Assembly: GCA_026225945.1 (NCBI GenBank)
Contig: JAMJFZ010000679.1
Span: forward strand, 62,001-126,000
Direction of reading: 5' to 3'
Length of the DNA stretch: 64,000 nucleotides
From: Cricetomys ansorgei
Taxonomy: Eukaryota; Chordata; Mammalia; Rodentia; Nesomyidae
A program made the position numbers and the translations under genes. Position 1 is the first letter of the stretch. Every line of letters begins with the position of its first letter. This document shows positions 43,248 to 53,935 of this stretch, in pieces. The notes beneath the pieces were generated by a model that worked only from the letters and a program-made list of their open reading frames with translations, was not told where the DNA came from and ran no database searches.

Positions 43248-43390
43248 TGGGGGGTGTTGGTTTTGATGCAGGGTCTCACTGTTCCCCAGGCCAGCCTTGA
43301 ACTCCAGGGCTCAAATGACCCTCCCAGCTCAGCGTCTACAGTGCATGCCTCGTTCTCGGCTTCTCCACAATTACATACACTCAGTGGAGG
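43248..43390 (-). mobile_element. B1-like SINE, antisense, old
   Basis: 'gcagggtctcactgttcccc' and 'ccagccttgaactccaggg'. Start of a SINE cluster. Confidence 0.65.
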
Positions 43391-43397
43391 CACAGGT

Positions 43398-43530
43398 GAT
43401 CTCGGAGTGGTGGATCACAACTGTTATCCTAACACTCAGGAGGCAGAGGCAGGAGAATTGACACAACTTCAAGGCCAGCCTGGTCTACATGGCAAATTCC
43501 AGGCCAGTTTTTATGGCAACACCAGAAAAG
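43398..43530 (+). mobile_element. B1/RSINE SINE
   Basis: 'gtggtggatcacaactgtta', 'aggcagaggcaggagaattg' and 'caaggccagcctggtctac'. Confidence 0.8.
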
Positions 43531-43554
43531 AAGAATGCCAAGGCAAGCAAGGCT

Positions 43555-43645
43555 AGGTAAGTCATGCCTGCAATCCTGGCTGGGAGGCTGAGGAATGGTG
43601 ACTACACTGAGTTCAAGGCCAGCCTGGGCTGCAAAGTGCATTCTG
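43555..43645 (+). mobile_element. B4/RSINE fragment interrupted by B1
   Basis: 'gaggctgaggaatggtgac' and 'gttcaaggccagcctggg'. Its end, 43633-43645, is the left copy of the target-site duplication of the next B1. Confidence 0.7.
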
Positions 43646-43804
43646 GCCAAGCAGTGGTGGCACACACCTTTAATCCCAGCACTTGGGAGGCAGGGGCAGG
43701 CAGATCTCTGTGAGTTCAAGGCCAGCCTGGTCTACAGAGTGAGTTCCAGGGCAGCCAGAGTTACAACAGAGAAACCCTGTCACGAAAAACAAAAGCAAAA
43801 ACAA
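43646..43804 (+). mobile_element. B1 SINE with 13-bp target-site duplication
   Basis: Complete sense B1 flanked by AAAGTGCATTCTG on both sides (43633-43645 and 43805-43817). The intact duplication and well-kept body show L1-driven retrotransposition into the older SINE, fairly recently. Confidence 0.96.
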
Positions 43805-44073
43805 AAAGTGCATTCTGCTCTTTCAGAGGACCAAAGCACAATTCCCAATACACACATCAGCCCACAATCCTATAGCTTCAGCACCACGAGTTCCAATGTC
43901 CCTTTTCACCTCCAGGGGCACCTGGACACATGGCATTTACTCACACAGATATACACACATATACATACATAAAAACAAAAGTAAATCTTTGTTTTTTAAA
44001 GAAAAAAAACTGAAATAAGTGACATAGCTAAAACATAGAAAGAACCAAACAACTTTAGTGTACACACATTTCA

Positions 44074-44075
<2 letters not shown>

Positions 44076-44122
<47 letters not shown>
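44076..44122. repeat. (TG)n microsatellite
   Basis: About 22 uninterrupted TG units. Confidence 0.95.
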
Positions 44123-44124
<2 letters not shown>

Positions 44125-44394
44125 GTATGCACAGTATAGACATATATAAGTCTAACTATATTCAGGGCCTCAAATCAGATCAAAATTTTTCTAAGAACTA
44201 ATTAATATATCCACAGTCTGTTCTCTTACTACACTAGAAGTAAATAGCAAAGAAATAGCTAGATACAGCTACTTCAGTCACCTAGTAATGAAGTCCACTT
44301 CTACATGATGCTCTGGGTCAAAAAAAATTCAAAATGGAAATTATTAAATAGTTTATAATAATCAATCATGACACAGTACGTGAAGGAACGTGTG

Positions 44395-44490
44395 TTCTCA
44401 CTTTCTACCATGTAGGTCCCGGGAGTCAAAGTCAAGCCATCACGATCAGCAACAAGTGCCTTTCTGCTAAGCCATCATGCCAGCACACTA
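44395..44490 (-). mobile_element. tRNA-derived SINE, antisense
   Basis: 'gtaggtcccgggagtcaaag' and 'tgctaagccatcatgccagc' are the reverse complement of an ID/B4 head. Confidence 0.65.
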
Positions 44491-44529
44491 GTCAGCAATT
44501 TAAGAGAGATCTCAGCTAATACTAAATAA

Positions 44530-44705
44530 GAGCGGTTAAAAATGTATAAGAATTGAAAACAAGAAAATAAAACTGTCTTAATTAGCAAGAACACAAAAAA
44601 GCCAACACATTAAAATACATTAGATTTCTATATCCCAGGGACAACCCAAAAACAAAAATTCCAAGTGCCAACTCCAGTAGCACAAAGACAAATCAATAAC
44701 CAGTG
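44530..44705 (+). mobile_element. Possible L1 ORF2 scrap
   Basis: A-rich sequence including 'acattagatttctatatccc' resembles eroded L1 ORF2. Weak. Confidence 0.3.
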
Positions 44706-44764
44706 GCATCACTTTCCAGAGGATTTATATCCCTGATGTCCCAGTCTCTCTACTAGAAAAGATG

Positions 44765-44912
44765 GCACTCCCTCATAATCTCAGCACTCAGGAGACTGAG
44801 ATAGAAGGCTTATGTCTAAGACCAGCCAGGGATGAACCGAGTTCAAGGTCAGTGTGAGCTGTAGACATAGCAAGATCTTGTCCCAAAAGTGAAAGAAAAA
44901 GAAAAATAGGGT
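44765..44912 (+). mobile_element. B1/RSINE SINE, diverged
   Basis: 'aatctcagcactcaggagac' and 'gagttcaaggtcagtgtgag', with an AAAG-rich tail. Confidence 0.68.
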
Positions 44913-45985
44913 TGTAGTAGTTAGGCTGCTGTGGTGGCTCACCAAGGAGACAAGGAGGCATATTCGTTGGTGGAATCCCTGCCAGACCTCGGCAGAGGGA
45001 ACCACCATCCTGGCCAGCAACATACTGGTCAGTGGAACCCTGAGCTTCCCAGCTAAGGTGTTTTAATTGATACAGAACTCCTCAGGTATTCTACTGATAG
45101 CACATGCAGATCATTAACAATCAAACATCCCCCACATAAATTCAACACCTGCAAACAATATAAAATGCCAAGACCTAGGGAGCCCTTCACCCAACAGTGC
45201 ATAAGATAATTATTTTATATATAACTAAAAATAAACTCCTACAACATAGGGTACTTTCTGCTCAGCTCAATTTCAATTATAGTTATATACTAGCATTTCT
45301 AATCTGTCTTAACACATGTCCTGGTCCACTGATAAATCACATAATATTTACAGGTCCTTCCTACAAAAATTTCACCAGCCCAACCAGACAAAAGCCCTTG
45401 AAAGAATGTGTGTTTTCTCAGAAGATACCAAAGGAGTTATGATGGCTAAGGGAAACAAAAATTAACATTTCTTTATACTTTTTTTAAAATAAAGAACAAA
45501 AAACATATTTAGTATGTGAGGCTTTAAAGCCTGGTCTGATCTTGTCCGACTCCCAGTCTGATTTTGCAGTATCTTCTAGTGAAAACATCTAGGTCACAGG
45601 CAGTGCTCCAATCCTAGTCTCAGCATATTCAAATACTAGGCACAGCCTCATTTGCTCATAGAATGTCATGGTTGTTAATATTGAATAAAATCCCTCGAAT
45701 TCTGAAACATTAGAGGAGAAATATATTCTCTGCCTTTTATGTACAAAAACATTTCCGCTTTTTTTTCAAATTCTCCTCCCTTGTTCTTTCATATCTCTGC
45801 TTTTAAGACCTCACTGATGAATTCACAGACTTTAACATGACTATTTTTCAAGCAAACAAGAAAATTAGTCAAAAACCATTATTTTCTGGGGGTCACATTT
45901 TCCTTTTTATACAAGGTAAATTAGTTCTAATTAATGATGTAGGCAAATTTATTTTTTCATGTTTTTGTTATTATTTACTTTGGTG

Positions 45986-45987
<2 letters not shown>
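44913..45987. other. Unique AT-rich sequence
   Basis: Over 1 kb with no recognised gene or element. Confidence 0.4.
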
Positions 45988-46032
<45 letters not shown>

Positions 46033-46050
46033 CCTCACACGCGCACACAC
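45988..46050. repeat. (GT)n plus inverted CA stretch
   Basis: About 21 GT units followed by a short CACACGCGCACACAC segment. The two could pair as a hairpin. Confidence 0.92.
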
Positions 46051-46524
46051 GTGTATACACCAACCTTCACACACACTCAGATCCACTCCTTAACACAGAC
46101 TCATCTCCCAACCTAGAACCTGTCCTGAAGGACCCTCAGGGACCCTAGAAATACATCATCCCAGGACCTGCTTGGGGTCTTAGACACCTGTGCAAAGCAG
46201 AGGGAAGTTGCCGACTTCATCTTTCTCTCTAGATAGATGCATACACGTGCAATACAGTTGCATGTCACGGACCCTTTGAAAATAAAATTAGTAGTTATGG
46301 CTTGTTTCATCACTCTTCAGTGTGCTTTATTTAGAACTCAAAGAACATAGACCTGATGACAGAATACAGCCACATACAAACATAAATATCTGAAAACAGA
46401 AGCTTCAGAAAAATAAGTTAGTTCCACACATGCAGGTTTCTTAGTTTTTAAGTAAATTTATTCTATTGTGCCTATCTAAAAGGCTACTCACAATCCACCC
46501 GGTCCCCCACAACTCAATAAACAT

Positions 46525-46675
46525 TAATGTCATTTAAAGTCTTTCCACTTGAGAGATAAAAACAACTGAGACTCAAGGAAACCAAGAGTCTTGTCCCCAG
46601 TCTCTAATGAGAGATGGCTGAACAAGTCAGGACCTGCCTATCTGGATTGCTGGCCCAATGCTCTTTGCAAAACAA
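46525..46675 (-). repeat. MIR, antisense
   Basis: 'gagactcaaggaaaccaaga', 'gaacaagtcaggacctgcc' and 'tggcccaatgctctttgc' follow antisense MIR order. Confidence 0.6.
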
Positions 46676-47189
46676 ACTAATAGAAAAATTCCAGATACCA
46701 GCTTCCATCAGAAAGGACAGGAGACCTGAAGCCTACAACATGCTGACACCCTGAGGAGGGTAGTGTTTCTGTTCCAAATATCAGCGAATCCTGAACTGGG
46801 CCTCAGCCTCCGATTCAGACAGTTTAATTGCTTCTAAGTCATGTTCATGGCCTAGCATGACTTGACAAATAGGCAATTTTCCCGTCTTTCTCCATTAACC
46901 CTTTCTCTAGCCACTGCAAATAGCCAGGGAAAGGCCTCTTTTGGTGCTGCTGATCTTGAATACTTTGATAACACAGCAATTATTTTCCAAGAGTGGCTGC
47001 TGGGTAGGAAACAGGAGTGAACTGTCCTCTCGGCTTTCCCCCGCCCCAGGCCTCCACAGCTCTTCCTCCCTGGGACTGCTTAATTAAAATTTAAACATCA
47101 AAACCACATGGATCTGGATCGATGCCTGAATGGGAAGGGTCCAACTGCCCCAGGCCCCACCCTGTCCCTTTTAAAGCCTAGATTAGAGA
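46676..47189. other. Unique sequence upstream of CpG island 2
   Basis: No repeat from 46676 onward. An AT-rich block with TTAATTAA-type motifs (47080-47100) sits just before the island. It may be regulatory. Confidence 0.4.
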
Positions 47190-47720
47190 AGCCTGGCTCC
47201 ATTGGGACGCGCTGCTGTTGCTTTTGGAAGCCCGGGAACCCAGCCTCGCCCCGACCATCCATCCCATCATATCCGAGTCATCGAGTCATCGTCTCTCTTT
47301 GCTCGGGTGTTCGCGCATATGTGAGTGTGCATACACACTGCCCATCACTTTTAACAAGCCAGAGGGCAGACTCCTGCAGGGAAGGCCACAGCAGACACCC
47401 TGCACGCAGGCGGCAGGCAGGGGTTGGGGAGAGTGGTCACCTGGCACCGGTCTGCACCTGCGCACCCGCCCCGCCAAGGGCAAAGTGCGTGGCCCGCGGC
47501 CGCTTTAGGGGTGCAGGCACGCTGAGCCGCTGCTGAACCCCTACGCGAGCGCCGGGCTGCGGCGATGGCTGCCTGTCTCCTAGCACGCGGCCCCCCGCGG
47601 GCGCCAGGACCTGGTGGACCCAGGATGCCAAAGGAAGCCCGACCCTGGACCACGTGTGCTCTGAAGCGAGCCCGGGGGCTGTTGCTCCTCCCCTGGCTGC
47701 GGCAGAAATTTGCTAGGGCC
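47190..47720. promoter_or_regulatory. CpG island 2 (candidate promoter)
   Basis: CG-dense, strongest at 47440-47660, with GCGGCCGC (around 47497) and GC-box-like runs. An ATG in a strong context (GCGGCG ATG G, 47565) opens an 89-codon plus-strand frame with no recognisable domain. A 139-codon minus-strand frame (47351-47770) overlaps it. Both are likely products of high GC content. Probably a promoter for a non-coding RNA or an unrecognised first exon. Confidence 0.6.
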
Positions 47721-48880
47721 TTGGCCTTGAACCCCGGAATCCTCCAGACTTCTTGTTGGGGGGCTTTCACTTCAATCTGTTTTTGTGCTTGCCTTCCCTT
47801 CCAACAGAATTCATGCTGGTGGGCTTTATTTTAATTTACTTTTTATTTCTTTTCTTTTTTTTTTTAAGAGAAGGTGGTGGAGACGGGGAGTTTGCCTAGG
47901 GAACATCCCCTGTGCAAGGTAAACAGTTCTGAAGGTCAGCGGCGACTCCCCGCTGGGCCTTCCCAAAAAGATGAACCTTCTTCTGGAGATTCTCCATCAG
48001 TGCTTCTCAAGAAAATCTGAACTGTTTAAGTCCCAACTTCTCTAGCTATTCCAATAATTGGCTGAAGCCCTACATTTTAATGATTAACAATTATAAACAA
48101 CCCTAAAATAAAAGTATCAAAATTCTGGAAGCGATTTTTTAAAAAAGTGAAGTATGTACTTAGCGCCAGACTAAATAAAGAATACAAAAAATACGTATGT
48201 TTAGTATTGCAAAACATGGAAAACCGAATAACATGGTATTTAGAAAAAAGTCATTTAAAGAGGACATATATTACATAACTAAAAATTACGAATATACCCC
48301 AGTAATCAAATCAGCCATCAAACTAATCAGCACAAACTAAACACATCTATGTTGTAACATCTTCCCAAGTATCTTTTAGCTTCCCCTCTGCTGTCAGCCC
48401 CTTACCTTTATTTTCAGAATCTTTCATTCTCTGCTTCCTCCCTCTGCTGCACAAGAAAGGTCTGGCTGATTCTGCAACCCTGACTTTGGATTTGTCATTC
48501 ACAGTCAGCGGTCCCAGGGCGAAGTCCCTCAAGGCAGGAGCTCCCGGGATATGATAATGGCATGCAGGTCAGTGTGCAGGGTTATAATTTTGCTTATGCT
48601 GGAGGGAAGGGATGAGGATGAAGGCAGACTTAAACACGACTTCTAAAACATGGCATGGAACTGGATCTGGAGCCTAGGTTTGTCCTTCTTCCTTCCCTGG
48701 AGAAGGGATCCAACTGCTTAAGTGCCTTTTCGCCTGAGGCTTGGTTCATGTTGAATGCGAGGGTCTGTGCAGCGGTCCCTGTGGAAGGAACCAGCCTTTC
48801 CCACAAATGGGTTCACAGAAACTCTACATAGGAGGGAGTACGAGCGTAGGAAAAATGAAGAATGACAAACAGGGTAGTTC
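47721..48880. other. Unique AT-rich sequence
   Basis: About 1.1 kb after the island with no recognised element or exon. Confidence 0.4.
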
Positions 48881-49680
48881 GTTCTTTTATGGGACCCGAG
48901 GAAATGACACGCATGATCGCGCTTTAACATGACACGTGGAACATGCTTTAGAAGTAAAACGCAGGAGCGTTTTTAATAGGGGAATTAACAGTGTACATGT
49001 TAAGAAAAGAGAGGGGCAAGAGGGAGAGACTGACAATGCAATGCGCCTTGTCAGTGGAAAAAAACCACACCAAGAAGAGAAGGAGGGAGAGACTGACAAT
49101 ATACATTACCAGGGAAAGGGCCACACCAGAAAGAGAGAAAATTGCTCTGGGAAGAGGTTTAAAAAGCCAAATAGTTTTTTGATATGCAGATGTTGCTCAG
49201 GCCTTCACAGGTTTCATATGTAGATGCAGTCACGCCCAGGATGGGGGTTGGGAGTCCTTCCTCCTGCGACTTATCTTGTTTGCTAAGAAAGAACATTTGA
49301 CTTAACACTGTTAGCTGAATAAGATCTCCATCTGCCCCAGAGCAGAGTGCCATGTAGGCAAAGAAGGTTTTTATTTTATAGTTTTTAGCTGTTTGGTGCA
49401 TCTTTATTTTTTCTCTATCTAGGCCCCCTTTGCTTCTATCTGTTACTATCAATATGAATGGGTAGCTTTACGCATGCCAGGACTTAGAAGCCTGCAAGAT
49501 ATTTTACAAAGACAATTACTTTTGAGTAAAAAATGGCCGCTTCCCCTTCTCAGCTAACACCGGCCAGCTAAGGTATTACTAGGCCATGCAGACATAATGA
49601 AAGACTTTTGTCTCCATTACAGCAAAGGGGAGGACAGGGCAGAATGGCTGGTAAGCTGAAGTTCCCCACTGGGGAGTCTG
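48881..49680. mobile_element. Possible LTR-derived region with purine-rich direct repeat
   Basis: Two purine-rich segments sharing 'gggagagactgacaat' and 'ccacacca' occur at 49021-49071 and 49085-49130, an arrangement often seen in LTR U3 regions. Repeated short T/A-rich TTTATTTT motifs follow at 49370-49415. No terminal duplication was found. Confidence 0.25.
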
Positions 49681-49794
49681 GAACCTTGTTGACAGACTTC
49701 AACTTCATTGCCAGGGTACTGGGGCTCCAGCAGGTCCAGATTTCTTTTTAAATGACTTTGGAGGGGATTAAGAGCCCTGGGTTTCCTCTTACAT

Positions 49795-49900
49795 ACTCAT
49801 TCACTGCTTCCTTCTGCAGTGCTTAGTTCTGGAGATACAGTAGTGTACAGGACCAGCCCCCAGCTCTGCTTGCAGTTGGCATAATACAGAGGTGGTGGGT
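49795..49900 (+). repeat. L2-like fragment
   Basis: 'cagtgcttagttctggagat' and 'cagtagtgtacaggaccag' resemble the L2 'gcactgttctggggatacagcagtgaacaa' motif in spirit. Old. Confidence 0.35.
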
Positions 49901-50129
49901 GCCATACAGTGACCCATGCCTGCTGCATAGACATGGGTTCCTAAAGTCACCTCACCAGGGTATAAGCAGATGGGCAGGGAAGCTTTGCCCATAAGCCAGT
50001 CAGTGACTCAGCCAGGACTTGGTATGAGGAAGCCAGTCCAGGAGATCCCTCTACTGAACTTCCCAGTAAACTTTTTAGCCGTCCAGATCACGCCAAATTT
50101 TGTGTCATTCCATAACTCAAGTACGCCCT

Positions 50130-50290
50130 TTCTTTCCTGTGTCACTCATTCAACAAACAGCAATTTTTGGCAGGCACTGTTCTACCTGTTAGGGTTTCAG
50201 AGTATAAAAGCAGACAAGGCCCTGCCCTGGTAGGATTTTTACCTTCTGCATGCAGACAAGCAGTAAACAAACAGAAGTGGTGGCAGATGC
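50130..50290 (+). repeat. L2 fragment
   Basis: 'cattcaacaaacagcaattt', 'ggcaggcactgttctacc' and 'agacaaggccctgccctgg' are the characteristic conserved L2 end. Confidence 0.65.
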
Positions 50291-50528
50291 TGTGAGGAAC
50301 AATGGGATGGTGGCAATGGGGTAAGGAGCCATTTAGACAGTGTGGCCAAGTGAGAAGACAGTCAGCTTATGGAGAATGGGGAGCACTGTCTAGCCTTCCA
50401 GACATCTTTCCTTAAAACTGGGACAACGCTTGCTCAGCATGCCCAGGGCCTTGGATTTGACCTATAGTGTTGCTTTACAGCCCTCCATGCCCCCTAAAAA
50501 AGAAAAGGACTTTAAAACTGCTTCTGCC

Positions 50529-50702
50529 AGGGCTAGCGAGATGGCTCACGATGAAAAGGTGCTTGTCACAAAGTCTGATTGATCACCTGCGCTCAGAGTA
50601 GAAGGAGAGAACCACTCCCCAAAATCGTCCTCTGCCCTCCACACATGTGCCACAACGTACATATGCATAAAATCAGTAAATGTCATCATTTTTAAGTAAA
50701 TA
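50529..50702 (+). mobile_element. ID/B4-type tRNA-derived SINE
   Basis: 'ggctagcgagatggctcacg', 'agaaggagagaaccactccc' and 'gtcctctgccctccacac', ending in an A/T-rich tail. Confidence 0.85.
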
Positions 50703-50726
50703 AACCTTAAGAAACAAAACCAATAG

Positions 50727-50955
50727 GGGCTGGAGAGATGGTTCCATTGTTAAGGGCAGTGGCTGCTCTTCCTGAAGACCCAGGCTGACTTCCCAGCAAC
50801 CATGCCACAGCTCCCAACTGTCTGTAATTCCAGTCCCAGGGGATCCAGTGCCCTCTTCTGGCCTCTTTGGGCACCAGGCATGCACATGGTACATTACACA
50901 TGAAAGTAAAACACCCATACACATCAAAATAAATAATTTTTAAAATAAAAAAATT
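50727..50955 (+). mobile_element. B3-type SINE
   Basis: 'ggggctggagagatggttcc', 'ctgtctgtaattccagtccc', 'gccctcttctggcctctttg' and an AAATAA tail form a near-complete B3. It carries a CTCF-like motif (minus, 50849-50861). Confidence 0.94.
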
Positions 50956-51119
50956 TTTTTTCAGTTCTGAGCCCTCACAACCTCCTCTACTGTGTTCTCT
51001 CACAAGTGGCTGGCTTTGACTAACTGGTAAAGTACACGACCCATGTTTCAAGAAAACCAAGAGAAAGAAATCCATCTGTTGCTCTCATCCCCAGAACTTG
51101 CTGGTTAAATGCAATGTGG

Positions 51120-51215
51120 ACAGAGCAGATGTTCTGATGGAGACAAGAGCGCCATTATGAACTGAGTGTGTAGGGCAAATGACTTAACCTCCCTATCATT
51201 TCCTCACCTATGCAG
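51120..51215 (+). repeat. MIR fragment
   Basis: 'gggcaaatgacttaacctcc' and 'atcatttcctcacctatgc' match the sense MIR core. Confidence 0.6.
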
Positions 51216-51879
51216 GCGCTGGTCCCACCTGCCCTGAGTGTGGACCAGGCTACTGGGAGGATGAAGGTGAGAGGAGAGGGAGCACTCCATAAACAAAGCA
51301 CTCTTGATGTGAGAAGTCATTATCAGCTGCTTGGGCGCATTTAGGATGACTAATTTTAAGTGCTCACCAGCTGGTTGCTGCAGCCATGAGTCACTTATGG
51401 CCATGGGGGGAGGGGCTGTCTTGGCCAGTCCAGGGCCCCTGAGTTGATTTCTAGCTGTTTAAATTTGAAGACTCCCTGAAAATTTGGAAATGTTTAAGCA
51501 TTTGGTTTTGGCTTCCATTACTCCTTGGCAGTGTATGATACCTTTCTGCTCTTCATTAGAAGTCTGGGGGCCAGTGAGCAGATGGATCTTGAATGTCTCA
51601 CAGAAGCCCATTTGACAAAGGCTTGGTTCCAGAGATGCTGCTGTTTGGGGGATGGTAGCACCTCTAAGAGGTATGGTGCAGCGAAGGGTCTTAAGGCCAC
51701 TGGGAATATAGTCTCAAAGGGGATTGTGGGACCATATCCCCTTCCCCTTTCTCTTTCCTGGCCACAAGATAAACTGTTTTTGCTTTGCCATGTGATCCCT
51801 CAATGATATGCTGCCTCACTCTGGCCCAAAGCAATGGGTCAGACCTACCAAGCACTAAAGTCAAAACAAACCTTCCTCC
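51216..51879. other. Unique sequence
   Basis: Nothing recognised. Confidence 0.4.
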
Positions 51880-52057
51880 AGCCCAGAGAGATGGTTCAAA
51901 GGGTAAGGACACTTGCTCCCAAACCAGATGGCCTGAGTTCAGTCCCTGGAGCCTGCATGATGGAAGGGGAGAGCTGACTCCCCAAGTTTATCCTCTGGTT
52001 TTCACATGTGCCTGCACACCCATGCATAATAAATGTAAAAGAAATGTCTAAAAAAGT
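51880..52057 (+). mobile_element. ID/B4-type tRNA-derived SINE
   Basis: 'cccagagagatggttcaaag', 'gatggcctgagttcagtccc' and 'ggaaggggagagctgactcc'. Its tail ends exactly where the tandem duplication begins. Confidence 0.85.
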
Positions 52058-52547
52058 CTTTTCCCTCTGTAAATCGTCTCACGCATTTTGTTAAAATGAT
52101 GGAAAGCTGAATATCACAAATGAGTTCATTATAACTCCTTACAGCCCACCTTCTGAGTCTCAGGACCATTCATCACATCAAAAGACTCCGTGTCTTCTCC
52201 TCCAAGGACTCAGACTGTGTCCAGTAGGAGCACTTGAGGGACCCGCACCCTCCCTTCATTCTCTAATATTCACCATGATAGGAGCTGTTCTGAACATAAG
52301 GAAGATGCAGTCCTGAGCAACACATTCTGTCTTCAGAAGCTTGACCCCCAGCTAAGGGATCATTCTGTTCACCAGGTGAACAGATGCCAGGACTGGGTTT
52401 GAATAGTAGGAGGAGGCAGAAGGGCTCTGAGACCCAACAGACTGGGTCCAAACATGGGCTGTGCCATTTACTTGTCCCTAGAGAAAGTTGGGATGTATTC
52501 TTGAACCTCTCTAAAGTTTCTACTCCATTGGTGTGGGTTACAGATAG
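52058..52547. repeat. Tandem duplication, copy 1
   Basis: 490 bp, repeated at 52566-53055 with a period of 508 bp and an 18-bp spacer (52548-52565). By eye the copies are identical except for CA (52453-52454) against TG (52961-52962). The unit contains a sense MIR piece at about 52435-52525. Identical short open frames in both copies follow from the duplication and are not a gene pair. Confidence 0.98.
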
Positions 52548-52565
52548 ACATCTATTTCCCTATCC

Positions 52566-53055
52566 CTTTTCCCTCTGTAAATCGTCTCACGCATTTTGTT
52601 AAAATGATGGAAAGCTGAATATCACAAATGAGTTCATTATAACTCCTTACAGCCCACCTTCTGAGTCTCAGGACCATTCATCACATCAAAAGACTCCGTG
52701 TCTTCTCCTCCAAGGACTCAGACTGTGTCCAGTAGGAGCACTTGAGGGACCCGCACCCTCCCTTCATTCTCTAATATTCACCATGATAGGAGCTGTTCTG
52801 AACATAAGGAAGATGCAGTCCTGAGCAACACATTCTGTCTTCAGAAGCTTGACCCCCAGCTAAGGGATCATTCTGTTCACCAGGTGAACAGATGCCAGGA
52901 CTGGGTTTGAATAGTAGGAGGAGGCAGAAGGGCTCTGAGACCCAACAGACTGGGTCCAAATGTGGGCTGTGCCATTTACTTGTCCCTAGAGAAAGTTGGG
53001 ATGTATTCTTGAACCTCTCTAAAGTTTCTACTCCATTGGTGTGGGTTACAGATAG
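52566..53055. repeat. Tandem duplication, copy 2
   Basis: Second copy, 488 of 490 bases identical to copy 1. Both differences are adjacent and fit C-to-T and G-to-A decay of one ancestral CpG. The identity implies very recent origin, a segregating variant, or an assembly error. Confidence 0.98.
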
Positions 53056-53089
53056 TAATGGGACCTCCTAAGACTGGGTGAGGCACAGT

Positions 53090-53235
53090 GGCTTCAAACA
53101 CGAAAAGAAGGAAGGTCACCATCAGTGCTGGAAGATCAATTACCTCAGTCAGCCCTCTGAGCCTCGGCTTTCCTTATAAACTCTGGAAAATAGTAATTAG
53201 TTTGTAGTGTTATTGTGAGAATTATACCCCAGGAA
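53090..53235 (+). repeat. MIR fragment
   Basis: 'cagccctctgagcctcggct' and 'tagtgttattgtgagaatta' match sense MIR core and 3' end. Confidence 0.6.
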
Positions 53236-53509
53236 GGAGATTAAAAGCCTGTGGAACAAAGGCTAGTTCACTAGACCTTTGCTTGCTTCAGGGAAGGAGG
53301 ACCAAGATTTGAAGTAGTAAGGGGCAGGAAGAGGAAGGACAGCTTCCATTCATAGTTCAAAGGATGTAACTTTTTTTTTTTTAAGTGTGACATCGTATAC
53401 AGGTAATTGAATATCTCTTTCTCTTTTTTCAAAATCAGGTTGAAAGAGATTTGAAGGCTGTTGGTAGCTACTGGATCCCAATGGCAGAAGAGAGAGGTAG
53501 GCACCAGCA

Positions 53510-53935
53510 CCTGTGCTAAGCCAGTACCTGGGCCTGTAGCACATACGAGCTTGGCCCTTTTAAATGGCGGGTCCTGGTATACCAGACAAAAAGGGCACCA
53601 GAGCAGTATCCACTTCCTCTGTGAACAACATTGTTCACCAATATTGGCTATTGGACCTTTACTGACCTTTACCCCTCCCTCTCTGATTAACAACCTTTAG
53701 ATAGGCTGATTGAAGTGTCTAGTAAACACAGACCATGCTATTGGACCTCTGCCTTCTACACTGCCCTACTTTCACCATAAAAACCCAGTTCCCTCCACGA
53801 TAAATGGACTCGCACCATGGAGACATTTCCCCAGAGTCTGAGTTCCTTGGGCTAATAACTCTGTCGCCGCTCTGCACCCACGAAAAACCCACAGAAGGTC
53901 TTATTAAATGTAAAGGAGCTTAAGGTTCCCTCATA
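53510..53935 (+). mobile_element. LTR-like element
   Basis: An ACCATAAAAACCC box (53773-53785), ATTAAA (53903-53908) and intervening 'gggctaataactctgtcgcc' resemble the U3-R-U5 of a rodent LTR. Ends and a target-site duplication could not be fixed. Confidence 0.45.

Noticed and set aside
43595..43972. 125-residue plus-strand frame
   Set aside because: Mostly a translation of a B1 SINE ('PLIPALGRQGQADLCEF'-type peptide recurs at other B1 copies).
52263..52959. Pair of identical 62-residue minus-strand frames
   Set aside because: Identity is due to the DNA duplication; frames of this size are expected by chance.
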